DNA of 64,000 bases from positions 1 through 64,000 of the forward strand of contig JASJFT010000220.1 in NCBI GenBank assembly GCA_030770425.1, in the 5' to 3' direction. Below, one piece after another: positions 22,838 through 34,039 of the stretch (position 1 is the first letter of the stretch; each line of letters opens with the position of its first letter). A program made the position numbers and the translations under genes. This DNA is from Darksidea phi. Taxonomy: Eukaryota; Ascomycota; Dothideomycetes; Pleosporales; Lentitheciaceae. The notes below the pieces were generated by a model. It saw nothing but the letters and a program-made list of their open reading frames with translations, ran no database searches and had not been told where the DNA came from.

Positions 22838-23275
22838 CTATGCACGGGCCGCCTTGAACCATACATAAAGCCCGAGCGCCGCGTCAATAGCGACCATTTC
22901 CACCATGCTCGAGTACGTCGTCTCGCGCAAGACCCCACCACACGCCACAGCATGCGCTACCTGCATAGCAGCATCGGCGACACAACCCGTCGGCCCCATC
23001 CTCTTCTTGCGGCTGCTTATTTGCTCGCTCCGACCAACTCCCCTGCCACACGTTACCATACGATATAATGGCACCCGCCCTTTAGCTAGCGTCGCTTGAG
23101 CAGCAAGAGCCTCGGTTCCTCGCCACAGAAAGGTGCGTGTGCACGAGTTGTTGAGCTTGCTAGCCGCGACAGCTAATATGGTGTGTAGTGTGACAGGTGT
23201 CTGGTGTACGGTCTCACGTGAGCTGAACTTTGAGCCATTGAGCGATATCTCGGTGGAAACGATAGCGATAGCCAC
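22838..23275 (-). CDS. Doubtful hypothetical protein
   Basis: A 145-codon frame. The C-terminal 30 residues (MVEMVAIDAALGLYVWF) could be a membrane helix. Reading upstream in the same frame gives a hydrophobic GGALIAIVAIAIV and then an in-frame TAG near 23309, so the real 5' part may be another exon or the gene may be broken. I recognise no domain, and coding status is uncertain. Confidence 0.3.
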   Translation of the reverse strand: MAIAIVSTEISLNGSKFSSRETVHQTPVTLHTILAVAASKLNNSCTRTFLWRGTEALAAQATLAKGRVPLYRMVTCGRGVGRSEQISSRKKRMGPTGCVADAAMQVAHAVACGGVLRETTYSSMVEMVAIDAALGLYVWFKAARA

Positions 23276-23800
23276 GATGGCGATGAGGGCGCCGCCCTGG
23301 AGCAGTTGCTAGACAGCAGCTGTGCTTAATGCGACACCTTCCGAGTCGCCTCCCTCGTCTTCTCCGGTCAGAGTGCACTGCGAGTCGGTGAGCGACATCA
23401 CGGGTGGAGAGGAAAGCTACGGCCATAGGACGGAGGATAGAGCAAATGGCATGGAGGAGTCGCCTGACGCCTCACCAATGCTGATGGCGACGCCTCCCGA
23501 CGCTCCTCAGCTCTCTTATTAGCCAGCGAAGGAAGTCATTGACCATACTGGAGATGCCCCTGACCAAACATCTGAAAGGGCCCATGCAATGATTGTCACC
23601 AAGAGCGCACGAAGGGAAAGCGCCTCAATGGAAGATTTATATGAAATTGGGTTGGAATGTGGCCTTCTAGGTAGTCTCCTGTCTATTACATCCTTTGTTG
23701 CTGCCGGTGCTAGGTTCTGCGGTGAATGCTACTTGAACCAAGAGAACCATTTGTGTTTTGTGGCATCCTCACTCTGAATTCAACATGATGGTGGCCCCAT

Positions 23801-24387
23801 TTAGGCCTCCAGAACCTTGCATCCGCCATACTGAACTTGACTCTGAGTTGTGCTTACAAGCCTGTGATATGACCCACCCCTTTGTGTTCTGCTTACCTTC
23901 GAGATCACATCATATGCTCGAACTGTATCGACTACTACGACTACACACAGTACAACAATGTGCACTATAAAGAACTGTCTCGCTATTCCTTCATCCTCAA
24001 CTATTGTCTGATGCGATGCCCTCAGAATGATGGTGCGGCCGAGAACACCTACAGAAATAGTACCATAATCCTGACTACTAGCTCCATAACGGTCTGTGCT
24101 ACGCCAGGTAAGCAGCAGGCCAGCCACCGAACCACCGAACACAAACATTTCCAAAACCAAACTTATAGCCATAGCAAAGCGAAGGCAAAGGCCGCATAGT
24201 GTATGTAGATTCGGATAAGGATGTCGGCACCAACCCCAGACACCCAATGCCCGGCCACGTCGTTACCCACGGCAGTCTCGCCCTCATCGCAATTAAGATC
24301 CGCCCCCATCCTTCGATGGAGAAGCGCTCGACCAGGCTTTTGGAAATCGCATTCTGTTGTTGCTATTGGGCACGGTGAGCATGGCAT
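23801..24387 (-). pseudogene. Multi-pass membrane protein gene with an apparent frameshift
   Basis: Reading from 24387, one frame gives NCDEGETAVGNDVAG followed by a hydrophobic IRIYIHYAAFAFALLWL and a stop near 24165. The next frame takes over at once with MAISLVLEMFVFGG and later FFIVHIVVLCVVVVV, down to a stop at 23801. The N..D.AG..RI..Y pattern resembles the first membrane segment of many orphan fungal multi-TM proteins. No GT lies in the switch region, so an intron does not explain the change of frame. A one-base indel does. It is a probable pseudogene or a sequence error. No function is assigned. Confidence 0.4.
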
Positions 24388-27300
24388 TACTTCTCGGATT
24401 TTCTGTCTGGACCCTTATTCGCTGCATGTCCTTTTGATGTGAGACAAACCTTACCACTCACAGCCCCAGGCCCATTAGGAGGGTCATGATTACGAGATTA
24501 AGGAAACAATTTACTCGCCTCAGATTATACAGGAAGGCCAACGGTTCAAACGATAATAGGGTCCTTCGCTTCCGCAGCTCATTTGTATACTGGGATGGAG
24601 TCTTTTGCCCTTAAATCGCTATTGGGTGGAGACTGTATTGCTATTAAAGGCTAGCTTATCATGAGCAGAACTGTCTAAGGGTGATGGGAGGAATTCGGCG
24701 AAGACTGTGGAAATAGATGGGATGACGAGGTACAATTGGGCGTACGGAAAGGCCCTAAGTCAAGTCCAAGCGTTTCTCACCCATGGAACTCTCTATGTCT
24801 TGCGATGCTACAGTGCATCCTTGATCTTCTAAAAGAAATTGGATGATTTTAAATATTTACGCAAACGGTACGATCAGAATGACTCAGTCAGCCAGGAGAC
24901 TTGTATCAATTACATCCGATTAAGAGCCATTCCTTGCCGGTCATTCACCTGGGGAGTGGTTTAACGGCTTTCTTTTAGTTTTGCATACGTTTTGACGTCC
25001 TTCTTGCGCCTTTTAGTTCTTCGGTTCGACTTCTATATTAACGTATATTATATCTAAGATAGTAGGGCAAATGGTACCACGGGGCGGTTGAGAACGGTTA
25101 TTATCTGAAGAGCTATTTGATAATACTGATACTAATATTACCCTAAGACTTCTATTATACTGCCCGTCTTGTAGGAAGCCATGGCATTGCCGCCATTGCA
25201 TTTACAGACAAGTATCAAGGTCTAGCGATCGTAAATGTACTCCTTAGGTTCCCTAATATAGTATTTATATTATGTGATGTATTTGTCCTCCGGCCTGGAG
25301 CGCTATTACGGAAAGTGATGCATACTACGAAGTTCTCGAAGCCTCCTCGGGTACGGCCTCTTTGTATCTTATACATTTGTTCCGAATCTACTACTTCGAC
25401 TTCTATTTGCCCGTCTAGCAGTATCTAGAAGCTACGTATTGAAAATTGTGGTCATATACAGTAGTATAATAGCTATGGTTCTTACGTTCCGTACTATAAA
25501 TATTAAGTTAATAAGAAAAGTATTATTAGCAAAGTGCCTTTCCAACGATACATTCGGCCCTTTATTAGAGAAAAACTCTTTAGAATGCCGCAATTAGTCG
25601 CAATATAAATACAAGAGTAATGTACATGTTTCATCATTTGTTTATATATTAAGGGGGCGGAATATAGCAAATGGCCATCCTTTATGCGGAGTTCAAATTC
25701 ACCCAATACATCCCTTGGTAATAACCAGTTAAAAAGTCTTTGTCCATAGTTTTATCGGCTTGAGGGCGAGATTACAAGAGGAAATAGCGTAGCCTGGTAT
25801 TAGATATACTAAGTATAGATATGATTATAAAGGTAGGTTAAATTTATAACATCTACTAGTATGAGTAACAGGCGAGAGGAGAAAACTAGTAACAGGTGTC
25901 ATTCTCCTAGTAATATATTGTACAAATAGATCTAACACTTTCAATATAAATTTAACAGACTTATCTTTCTTTTTGAATAGGCTTTTGTATAGGAGCCTAT
26001 TCTTTATTAAGAAACGTATATAATATCCACTCTAATTAGGGTTATTGTATCTGTTCTATATAATGTTCCGGTCTACGAATCGAGCAGATTGATATCGATT
26101 CTAGACTTGAGAATCTAAGCGAGATATGGAAGAAAGACGGACATGAAGAGATCTTAGGGCGGTATTAATGGGTAGACTAGGGGCCTGCAATCATTCTGCA
26201 GGCGACAAAGTGCCGAAGAAGCCACCTAGGTGGATATGATGGATAGCATAGTATAATTCAAATACGACAATTGTTTCAAAGAGCGATTTTCCGGCCTTAG
26301 AAATCCCAAAGCTCATATACTTTATCGACAATACCGTCTTTCGGTCTTACAGCCAATCCTTGGAACTAAAAAGTATACACTGTGTGGTCAAATGGTATAC
26401 CGCACCTTCAAGTTATGCCCTTCATAGACATGGTATATGAGAACATATATTTGGCTGTGTGGAGGGCCCATCGGGGGATGGTTAGCCACCAAAATCTTCG
26501 CCTTTTTCTATCCGTCTAATCAAGCGGGGCATATCATTCGTTCATGCTCCGAATCGTCGAGCAGCAGCAAACCCTCGGATTTACCTGCTGGGCAGCCCAG
26601 GTTTGGCGCAATGCGGTCCAACTGCACCTACGGCTTGTAATCTTCAATGCACGCTGCAAACGATGCTCTTCGGATTGGTGCAGCCACGTATTGCCGCGTG
26701 ACTGCTGCAACTATTCGTGGTTCGTGATTTTAATTCGATACCTTTCACGGCTGTAATTCAGTAAGCTTACTATCTATCACCCACCAAGCCGTTTGGACTT
26801 GGCAAGGAATTGGTCGCTGTAGCGAATAGTACGTTGCTGACCACAGATAATATATGTCATCATGCCATCCCACCAAACCACCTATTCCACTCATTCCGCG
26901 CCCGCGAATCCTACATAGTCACACGGCATCTTGCATTGCATCGCCCAATCTGTATTGTTTGTTGTTTCTTATAGAATGATTCCATCCTCACATCTCCGGA
27001 TTGCAAACAGCTGTGCAAGCAATTGCTTGCTAGCCCACAGTCTTCTCGCTGCCTGAATTCAATCTGCGCATTAGAATGCAACCTGCCTTGATCATGAGAC
27101 ATAAGCGAATTCAATGTCCCTTGACGGTTCTATCGAAACCCCTGGAGTTATTAGATACGCCCAGCAAATGCCCGTCGCATACCCTGAAAGAAGGCAACGA
27201 ATCTGACTTCAGCTGATTCGAAGAGATCATGGCCTGCTTACAGGTGAACATGAAAGCTCCTGAACTTCTTCAAACCTACGCCGATACCATTCTAGCAATG

Positions 27301-27997
27301 AAAAGATTCACGAATTCTTTGTATTCACGGGTGTGAGCTTGCGGGATACCTATGCATGAAACGTTCTCGATATTCGGAATCCGGTGGGGAAACTATCCGC
27401 ACAAGTGGCCAGGTGCTTCCCCAAAAGTTATGTGCAGTCAATCACTTGTAGTGGACCGACTTGTCGCAACTGTGCGCATAATCGACACGCCACAAAAGCC
27501 ACATGCAGCAGAAGAACAAGATAAGCCAACTGAACTGAAACTCGTCCGCTCCAGCTGACCGCTATTTTAAAACTATCTTGGTCATGAGCACGCTAACATG
27601 TCAGAGATCCGTTGCAAAACGCTACAAACCGAACGCCCTTCGAGTAAGGCATCGGCCGTTTTCCGCGCACCGCCTAATAAGAGGAGGTATTATACCCTAC
27701 CGGAGCACTTAGAGGGATATGTGTGGACCATTTGACTATTGAAGGCGCTCTTTGTCCCTGATCAAGGCCTGTAATATGTGGTGTGTAGACCTTCCAAAGG
27801 ATGACGGGGCGAGTTAAGGATGAGATGTACGTGAGTACAGCTAAGAGCGTGTGACCGCTGGGAAGAAGAGAGAGGAGTATAAAGGCAGGATTCAGTGACC
27901 TGATTCTCACAAGCTGCGACACACATCTTCTCTCGACTAGCTCCATTATTCTTTCAACTCTGTGTTCCCTCCTCTCCAGCAATCTCATATTGCCGCC
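24388..27997. other. Gene-poor, AT-rich interval with RIP-like core (about 25020-26130)
   Basis: A 3.6-kb interval has no credible ORF. From about 25020 to 26130 the sequence is rich in TA and poor in CA/TG, like 8050-9290, and is probably a mutated former repeat. A TATA-like tataaagg at 27878-27885 lies about 115 bases upstream of the next start codon and is a plausible core promoter for it. Confidence 0.45.
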
Positions 27998-28533
27998 ATG
28001 AAGACCGTTATCCTTTTTCCCGCTGCGTTTGCCGTGTTTGGCCTTGCGCAGCCCAACCCGAACTGCTCTGGCAATGACAAGATCAATGTATTTGTGACTA
28101 CAGACTACAACCGGCTTGGTCTGCAGAGCAATCCCGAGATTTGCAATCGCCAATGCTGTATGTTCAACTTCTCGAAAAAAATAAACTCTTACAACCCTGA
28201 TCCGTATAAATAGTCAACTTTACTGGGGCATTCGACAATTCAATCTCTTCAATTGACGCCAGCGCGCCCAACGGCGGCGTGCCCCTAGCTTGCACTCTCT
28301 TCGAGTAAGTCTGCTTCGTCTGCGATATCACGGCATTGTTTCTACGTCCACATCTGGAAGTTATATTGCTGATTTGTGTTCTCAGCCTGCCTGACTGCAA
28401 CTTTGCTGGAAGCAGCGTCACTATCAACGCTGACCCCGTCAATGACTTGCGCCAACTCCAGCCAAACCTTGATAACCAAACTTCCAGCATTCGCTGCGAG
28501 TGGTGCAATGTAGGACAAATCTGCACTTCTTAA
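27998..28533 (+). CDS. Small secreted cysteine-rich protein
   Basis: Three exons, 27998-28157, 28214-28304 and 28386-28533, with introns of 56 and 81 nt. The joined frame ends at TAA after 132 residues. The N-terminus MKTVILFPAAFAVFGLAQ is a clear secretion signal with cleavage expected after about residue 18. The mature part of about 114 residues has eight cysteines (in NCSG, EICN, RQC, LAC, PDC, RCEWC, QIC), an even number that suits four disulfides. It also has N-x-S/T sites (NCSG, NFTG, NQTS). I do not recognise a family. It sits alone in AT-rich, gene-poor DNA, a common setting for effector-like or secreted orphan proteins, but a role in host or microbe interaction is inference. The start at 27998 is chosen over an upstream frame start because it begins the signal peptide. 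Confidence 0.8.
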
Positions 28534-31099
28534 AGGCAGCGTTGAATGAGAGAACGAATAGGGATCAGTTGTGGTTGTTGACGTGTTTTCAGACTCTTAC
28601 GTATTTCATTATAACGCTCTTTAAATTTGCTAGCTAGCTATCGAATTCAGACGTCTGAACTTTTGTTTGAAAAAGAAGATTATCATGACCTCATTGTTCC
28701 CCTAGTGTTATGTCAGAATAACGGGCGAGCTAAAAGCACCATCACAAAGTCTGGACCAGGAACATGTGTTGCGCGGTGCAGCACCGGAACCAACTCGCTC
28801 ACCGGGGAGACTAAGGATGCTCTCGGCAATGCCGCGCAGGATAGTATTACTGGTCGTGAAGCGCGAGATAGCGGAGCTCAATCGCAAATAGACACTTTAT
28901 AGAACACCGTACAAGGTCTAAACGAAGCTCACGTGTTACGTCGCTCGATACCCACCCCCAACTGCACATGTTGACGAACGCAATACTAATGCAAAAAAGT
29001 AACACGGTATTCGAGGCTCATTTATACGATATACAAAAACATAAGCGGCTGAACATTCTGCTCGAGACGCGCCAGGCTGTTATCCTCCCGAGCCTTCCTC
29101 TTCAAACAGCGCAAATGATTTCATCAACATGTAGATATCGACCAGCTGGAGGGAGGAGGACCAATCTTGAGGCTCAACTGGCACGACGTGGCATACCATG
29201 AAGGTCTAAGATGCGAAATGGGGATGGGCTATCAATGTTTGCTCTAGATGGGTCATCGATGGCTGTGCTGCGAAAGCGCTCCGCACCAGCCGCAACACCA
29301 TCCGCACACCACACAGTCACTGCGCCACCACTACACTCCCACTAAGGCCTTCGGCTGCTCTTCCTGTGATTGCCCTCACGCCGTCAAACCTAAGCTGAAC
29401 CTCCCGTCCAGCGCAGGATCGAAATGTTCCCGTCTACATCCGCATCCCCGACACCGACACCACTAAACGCATCATTGGCACGAAAACCTCAGCGCGCGGC
29501 ATCTCACCACTTTAAACGCATGTATGGTCGGTGTACACTTTATCACCATGGATAAACTGAGGAGGCTGGCGATGAATGACTGCGTGCTTTTCGAATGAGT
29601 GGCAGCCATCGCGTCGTCAAACTCGAGGAACAACGCAAAAAGGTGACACAAAGAGGCATTTCGTCCCGAATACCTTGAAACGCAAGATAGAAAAACCGTA
29701 ATATGCGCCCACTTAGTAAGTTCGGCAAGATAAAACAATTCTCTAGACCTCAAGGCGTATAACTTTGCCCTGAAGATACCATCTTTGCAATACGTCAAGC
29801 TGGGGAACAAGCGAAAGTGGGAAGTCAGCCTAGCGTACAACACAATCAGGTGTTTGCTGTTAATCCATCCCCGCGCTATCGAGGGGCTGGCAACCGGCGA
29901 TGCTTCCAGCGCGATAGCCCGCTCTTTGCAAATGTCATTGCGCAAAACTTCCATTGAGACTGAAGAGCTCCCGGAAAACTCCAATGGCACCCACATTAAC
30001 TACGTATTCCTGATACGGTAATGAGCCTATAGTGGATTGGAAAACAAGACATAATTTGGAGCGTTTCGCACGGCGGGGCTAATTAACATCAACGGGCTCA
30101 CTGGAGTCCGGCTGTCCGGGTCCAGAACCATTAACTGAGTCTGACTGACGCACGCAGTTGCAAAGTGAAAAACAGCATTGAGGTGCCTAACATTTGTCTC
30201 GCTTGGTTGAGAGGAAGAATGTTAGGAGTTATGTAGGTCGTAGGAGCATCCCAGCCTTTGACCCACCAGATTGCTAAGGGTTACAATTTCGTTTAAATGA
30301 TCCGAAACATCCATGATGTGGAATCTGTACTTCTAATCGCATCTGCTCCTTCACACAATTGAAACTGATGATGCTGTTATCAACCATGTGCTTGCCATTG
30401 CTGGAAGATCCGACAAATGCAATTCATGGTTGGCCTAGCCCGAGCCTAAATCAGTCCGCGGACCACTCTCATTACGTGCGTGCGGGACGGGAGGAAGCGG
30501 TTCTCCGGCTACACATTGCACTGTAGGGAAGGCTCAACCGGTTACTAACCCACAGCTAACAGCCGCGCCTCAATGGCTCCACCATCCCCTAGGAGTGCTA
30601 CGAACCATATCAGACGACCTGCAGCGTTATGTCGACAGACTGCCATCTATTGGATCTGTGAGTTTACGAGCGGAGACCGGGCGCTTAGCTACGCAGCATT
30701 GTAAGAGTGGCTGTTCTGGGCGCTGAGGGTGTACCTATATTACGTATTTGGACTCCGTCCCTCACTGTAAAAGTGCCAGTTCTAATGCATTACTAGCTGT
30801 TCTCGTTGGGCTTGCCCTATTTTACCGACCCTGAGGTTGAGTAACGTAGAGAAGAGCGGCCCTCCGAGCTACCTGTGTAAGACCGCGCGGCCGAATGGCC
30901 CGGGCGCGCGCGGGGCTTGCAACCGTTGGCCTGAGGGCTGCGTATATATACTATCCTGCGCTAGAATATCTTACGATAGATCATTCGCACCTTTTTTGGA
31001 AGGTTGTGCGGCCTAGCGGCGCAGGGCCAGTTCGTTACAACCTGCTACCTGACCAAGTCTATCCTACAAGCGGTTTCGCATGAGCATGCATGTATTAAA

Positions 31100-31100
<1 letters not shown>
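28534..31100. other. Gene-poor interval, 2.6 kb
   Basis: Small ORFs (up to 174 codons on the minus strand at 29472-29996) are not supported. That one runs through dispersed repeat copy B and has no recognisable domain. I see nothing else structured. Confidence 0.4.
29592..29665 (+). repeat. Dispersed short repeat, copy B
   Basis: The core cgaatgagtggcagccatcg...aaactcg matches copies A and C, and a further 35 bases (caacgcaaaaaggtgacacaaagagg) match copy C with a few changes. The shared stretch with C is about 70 bp. Confidence 0.85.

Positions 31101-31152
<52 letters not shown>
31101..31152. repeat. GATA/GA microsatellite
   Basis: Three gata units are followed by about 20 uninterrupted ga units. 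It is a simple sequence repeat lying between two gene-poor stretches and is likely length-polymorphic between strains. Confidence 0.95.
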
Positions 31153-31154
<2 letters not shown>

Positions 31155-31339
31155 AATTACGTGACTAGGAGCAGTTAGAGTATCGTGTCTTATTATAATA
31201 GATATCTTACTAAATAGTCTTTTCGATTAGGACTGGAAAGAATTTCGGAAAGCATTTTTATATTCTATTAATTCTAATATCTAATTCTGCCAGATAACTT
31301 GTACTACTTTATTATTGTTATGTTCTTTCTAGTTAGAGC

Positions 31340-32110
31340 TTATCTGAACTGAAGTAGAGGAATGGAAATATCGATACTAGTAGGACAGGTTTCTTGAAAC
31401 ATTTTAAGAACACCTAACACAAAGCTCTTTGAGGACCAATTTGAGCAACTAAAAACAATACGAGTTGCATGAGGGCATCGGTACTGTAGTACTTTCCAAA
31501 AGTTATTGATCATTTCTTCCATACCCTGAAGTACTTCTACTGGCACTTCTGCGAAGAAACTCTCATACATGCCCATCGTCCCCGGGCCAGTAATGTCCTT
31601 TTTCCACCTCTGGTCGGAACACCAGTCACAGTCACCCCCATCTTTAGGATTTACCACATCTGACGGACTCAAGCCCCAGATTTCGAGCTCGAGCTTCCTG
31701 ACTTGGGCCATGAATTCTAGTTCTTCGTCATAACTATCCTCTGTTCCTCCATCCAGAAACCACAGCGCATCAGCATAATACCAACCGTCTAGGCGTAGCC
31801 AAAAAAGTTTTTTCGCCTCAGCACGCATTAAAGACGATGTTTGCATAAGCTGGAAGAGGGTTGGACAGTCGCAGAAGTAGATAATTCGCAGCTGAAGTTC
31901 GGCAGGCAATAGAGGGAATTGAGGGAATTCTTGGTGGGGGAAACCTCGGTAGGTTAAGGGCGTCGGCTCTGGCTTTATATAATCTGCAAATGGAATTTTA
32001 TCCACAAGTCCAAAAGAGCAAAGACGATCCTGAATTCCAGAGTTGAGTGCATTTCTTAGAGAGTCAAGTGGAGCTGAGTGAAGAAAGACCATATTAAGAC
32101 AATAGTGCAA
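31340..32110 (-). CDS. F-box-like protein
   Basis: A single frame of 256 codons. After about 60 residues comes FPLLPAELQLRIIYFCDCPTLFQLMQTSSLMRAEAKKLFW, cut here for length: LPxEL at the start, a hydrophobic helix, then L..L..TS..MR..A..LFW. This is an F-box-like motif of the fungal kind that recruits Skp1 in SCF ubiquitin ligases. The remainder has a Cys pair (CDWCSDQRW) and ends FQETCPTSIDISIPL. An alternative start is the second Met, six residues on (MVFLHSAP). The open frame is intact although both flanks are strongly AT-rich and partly RIP-like, which suggests it is under selection. The substrate is unknown. Confidence 0.7.
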   Translation of the reverse strand: MHYCLNMVFLHSAPLDSLRNALNSGIQDRLCSFGLVDKIPFADYIKPEPTPLTYRGFPHQEFPQFPLLPAELQLRIIYFCDCPTLFQLMQTSSLMRAEAKKLFWLRLDGWYYADALWFLDGGTEDSYDEELEFMAQVRKLELEIWGLSPSDVVNPKDGGDCDWCSDQRWKKDITGPGTMGMYESFFAEVPVEVLQGMEEMINNFWKVLQYRCPHATRIVFSCSNWSSKSFVLGVLKMFQETCPTSIDISIPLLQFR

Positions 32111-34039
32111 GGTAATTCAGGCTTTCTTATAGAGAAACAGATATTATAAAAGGATATAGCCCGTAGCTACAAGCCTATACTATGTATCTATTTGATTTGA
32201 AGCCTTGAATTTTTTAACACTTATATGTCGGAGGTAAAGATATAGCACTATCCTAATTACTAGCGTAGTAGCATTTTATAGTAAATCCTAAGGCCCTAGT
32301 AAGTTAAACTATAACTCTAAACAATGTACCCGCTAAACAATTCCGCGAGAGTACTAGCTTATCATACCCAGGCATTGTAATTACACATTATTATTCCATA
32401 GGATTTATAATGTATACATTGTTTTTCACTTGTTACTATACGTTCGAGATCTAATATATTATCAATGTATGCTTACGGCGCCTATTAAGTGACGTACCAA
32501 TCATACTCTTGCAATATCTATAAAGAACCGTACCTCGAAAGCACACCTAAATCATAGAATCACGTGGTGCCGTGAGAAGAAAGGCAGCGATGATAACGAG
32601 CATTAACATTGTATTTCTAAGCCGAACTGATTAAAGGAGGAAAAACCACACATCTCGTACTTTAAACGTCTTATCTCCCTCAATACATTATTTCATCGAC
32701 TAATACTAAACAGGGGCGAATACAAAAAGCTGAAGAAAGAAAATGAATGAAAGAAAGGAGCACAAACGTAAAAAACTCAAAATGAGAAGGCTAATGCAAG
32801 GTAAACTCAATAATTGGAAGGCGCAACTACTTCCACAAGCAAAAATGATCTAACATGACTCTAGCACGGTAAAAAATCAGCAAAAGCCTTTTTAGAGCTG
32901 CCAGCAGAGCTTGCCGATCAAGTATACGCCTTCATTCTTAGTAGCAAGACATGCCGTCTTCACGCCAAAGCTCGCACCTTTAACTATCGCCGGAAGTACA
33001 GCCTCGTGCTCTTACTCAAATGCCGCCGGGTTCATGCAGAGACGCACATCCTATCCATCAGCGTGAACACTGTCTCACGCGCCGGATATGACACGGTGGT
33101 GTCCTTTTTTCAAAGGGTCACATGGTTCATTAAACGGGTTCTGTCAATAAGTCCGAGTTGAACGTTCATGTCTCCTGTAAAAATCGATGATCCGAAATCC
33201 TGGACCAGATCACATGACTAGTTCTCGCACTTAGAGATTCGGTTTACTCGTACGAAGGTTTACTCGCTCCAAAAAGTACAGCTGAATATTCGGGCTAGCT
33301 GTGGCGTGCATGGCGTCGGTGCCGATGCCCTACTGCCAACGTTCAAAGACCGAGTGGAAGACAATCATCGATGATGTGAAGGACGAATTAGATATCATTA
33401 CGGAGGAAGATAATATTGAATGTCTCATACTTATGGCGGATTTGACGCTGGATAAGGAATGTGTCGGGGCTGAGATAATATATTGAAAGATACATCCAAG
33501 CCTGCTCTGATCGACTGACCGGATGATGAATATTGGTTATTTTATGTTGAAATGTTAAAGGAGCAACCGTTAATATCGAAGTAACATACCCGATCCAATA
33601 GACTGTGAAAAGCGTTATTCTTCACGTGTTCAGGCCTCTCGGGACGGGTTCTATACGATAGAGAGACGTGGTTGGAGGATATGGGGTCAGTAGAGTTATG
33701 ACAGGACTTCGATCCACCATCGAAGTTCAAATCCAAACCGGACGATAACAGCAATTTGATCCTAGTTAGAAACAGTAGGAACAATCTTGAATATAGGAGG
33801 GAAAAAAAGAATTAAAGAAAAAAGAAAAAGGTAAAGCCACGTAGAAACCGCGAGCAGGTCGGGGCAGTGGCTATTACAGAAACCGCATTGTAGGGGACCG
33901 AAACGCCTCTAGGAATCTCCGCCAGCCATGAGGCTTAGCGTATAGGATGAGGAGAATTTGAACGTGAAGTAGACACCAGGACGTACTCATCGACTAAATA
34001 TTCAGAGGGTGCGTTAAAACAAAGTCTACACACGGGAGG
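32111..34039. other. Gene-poor, AT-rich interval with one gene fragment
   Basis: The first 600 bases are TpA-rich. Apart from the fragment at 32865-33161 and short unsupported ORFs at 33301-33486 and 33542-33784, nothing stands out. A purine-rich run at 33800-33830 precedes the 3' end of vps8. Confidence 0.4.
32865..33161 (+). pseudogene. Fragment of the RNxIYE/CRQxHAE (2EXR/F-box-like) family
   Basis: A 99-codon frame without any ATG near its beginning encodes LELPAELADQVYAFIL, then about 30 residues later LLLKCRRVHAETHILSIS and ending at a TGA. LPAEL...VY.F followed by CRRVHAET is the conserved pair of motifs in fungal 2EXR/F-box-like proteins (usual forms LPxEIRNxIYE and CRQIHAEAALL). It lacks a start and a C-terminal half, so I read it as a decayed piece. 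Confidence 0.5.

Noticed and set aside
28627..28902. 91-codon plus-strand ORF after the secreted protein
   Set aside because: No splice partner, domain or signal; composition not convincing.
29472..29996. 174-codon minus-strand ORF
   Set aside because: No recognisable domain, and it runs through dispersed repeat copy B; open by chance more likely.
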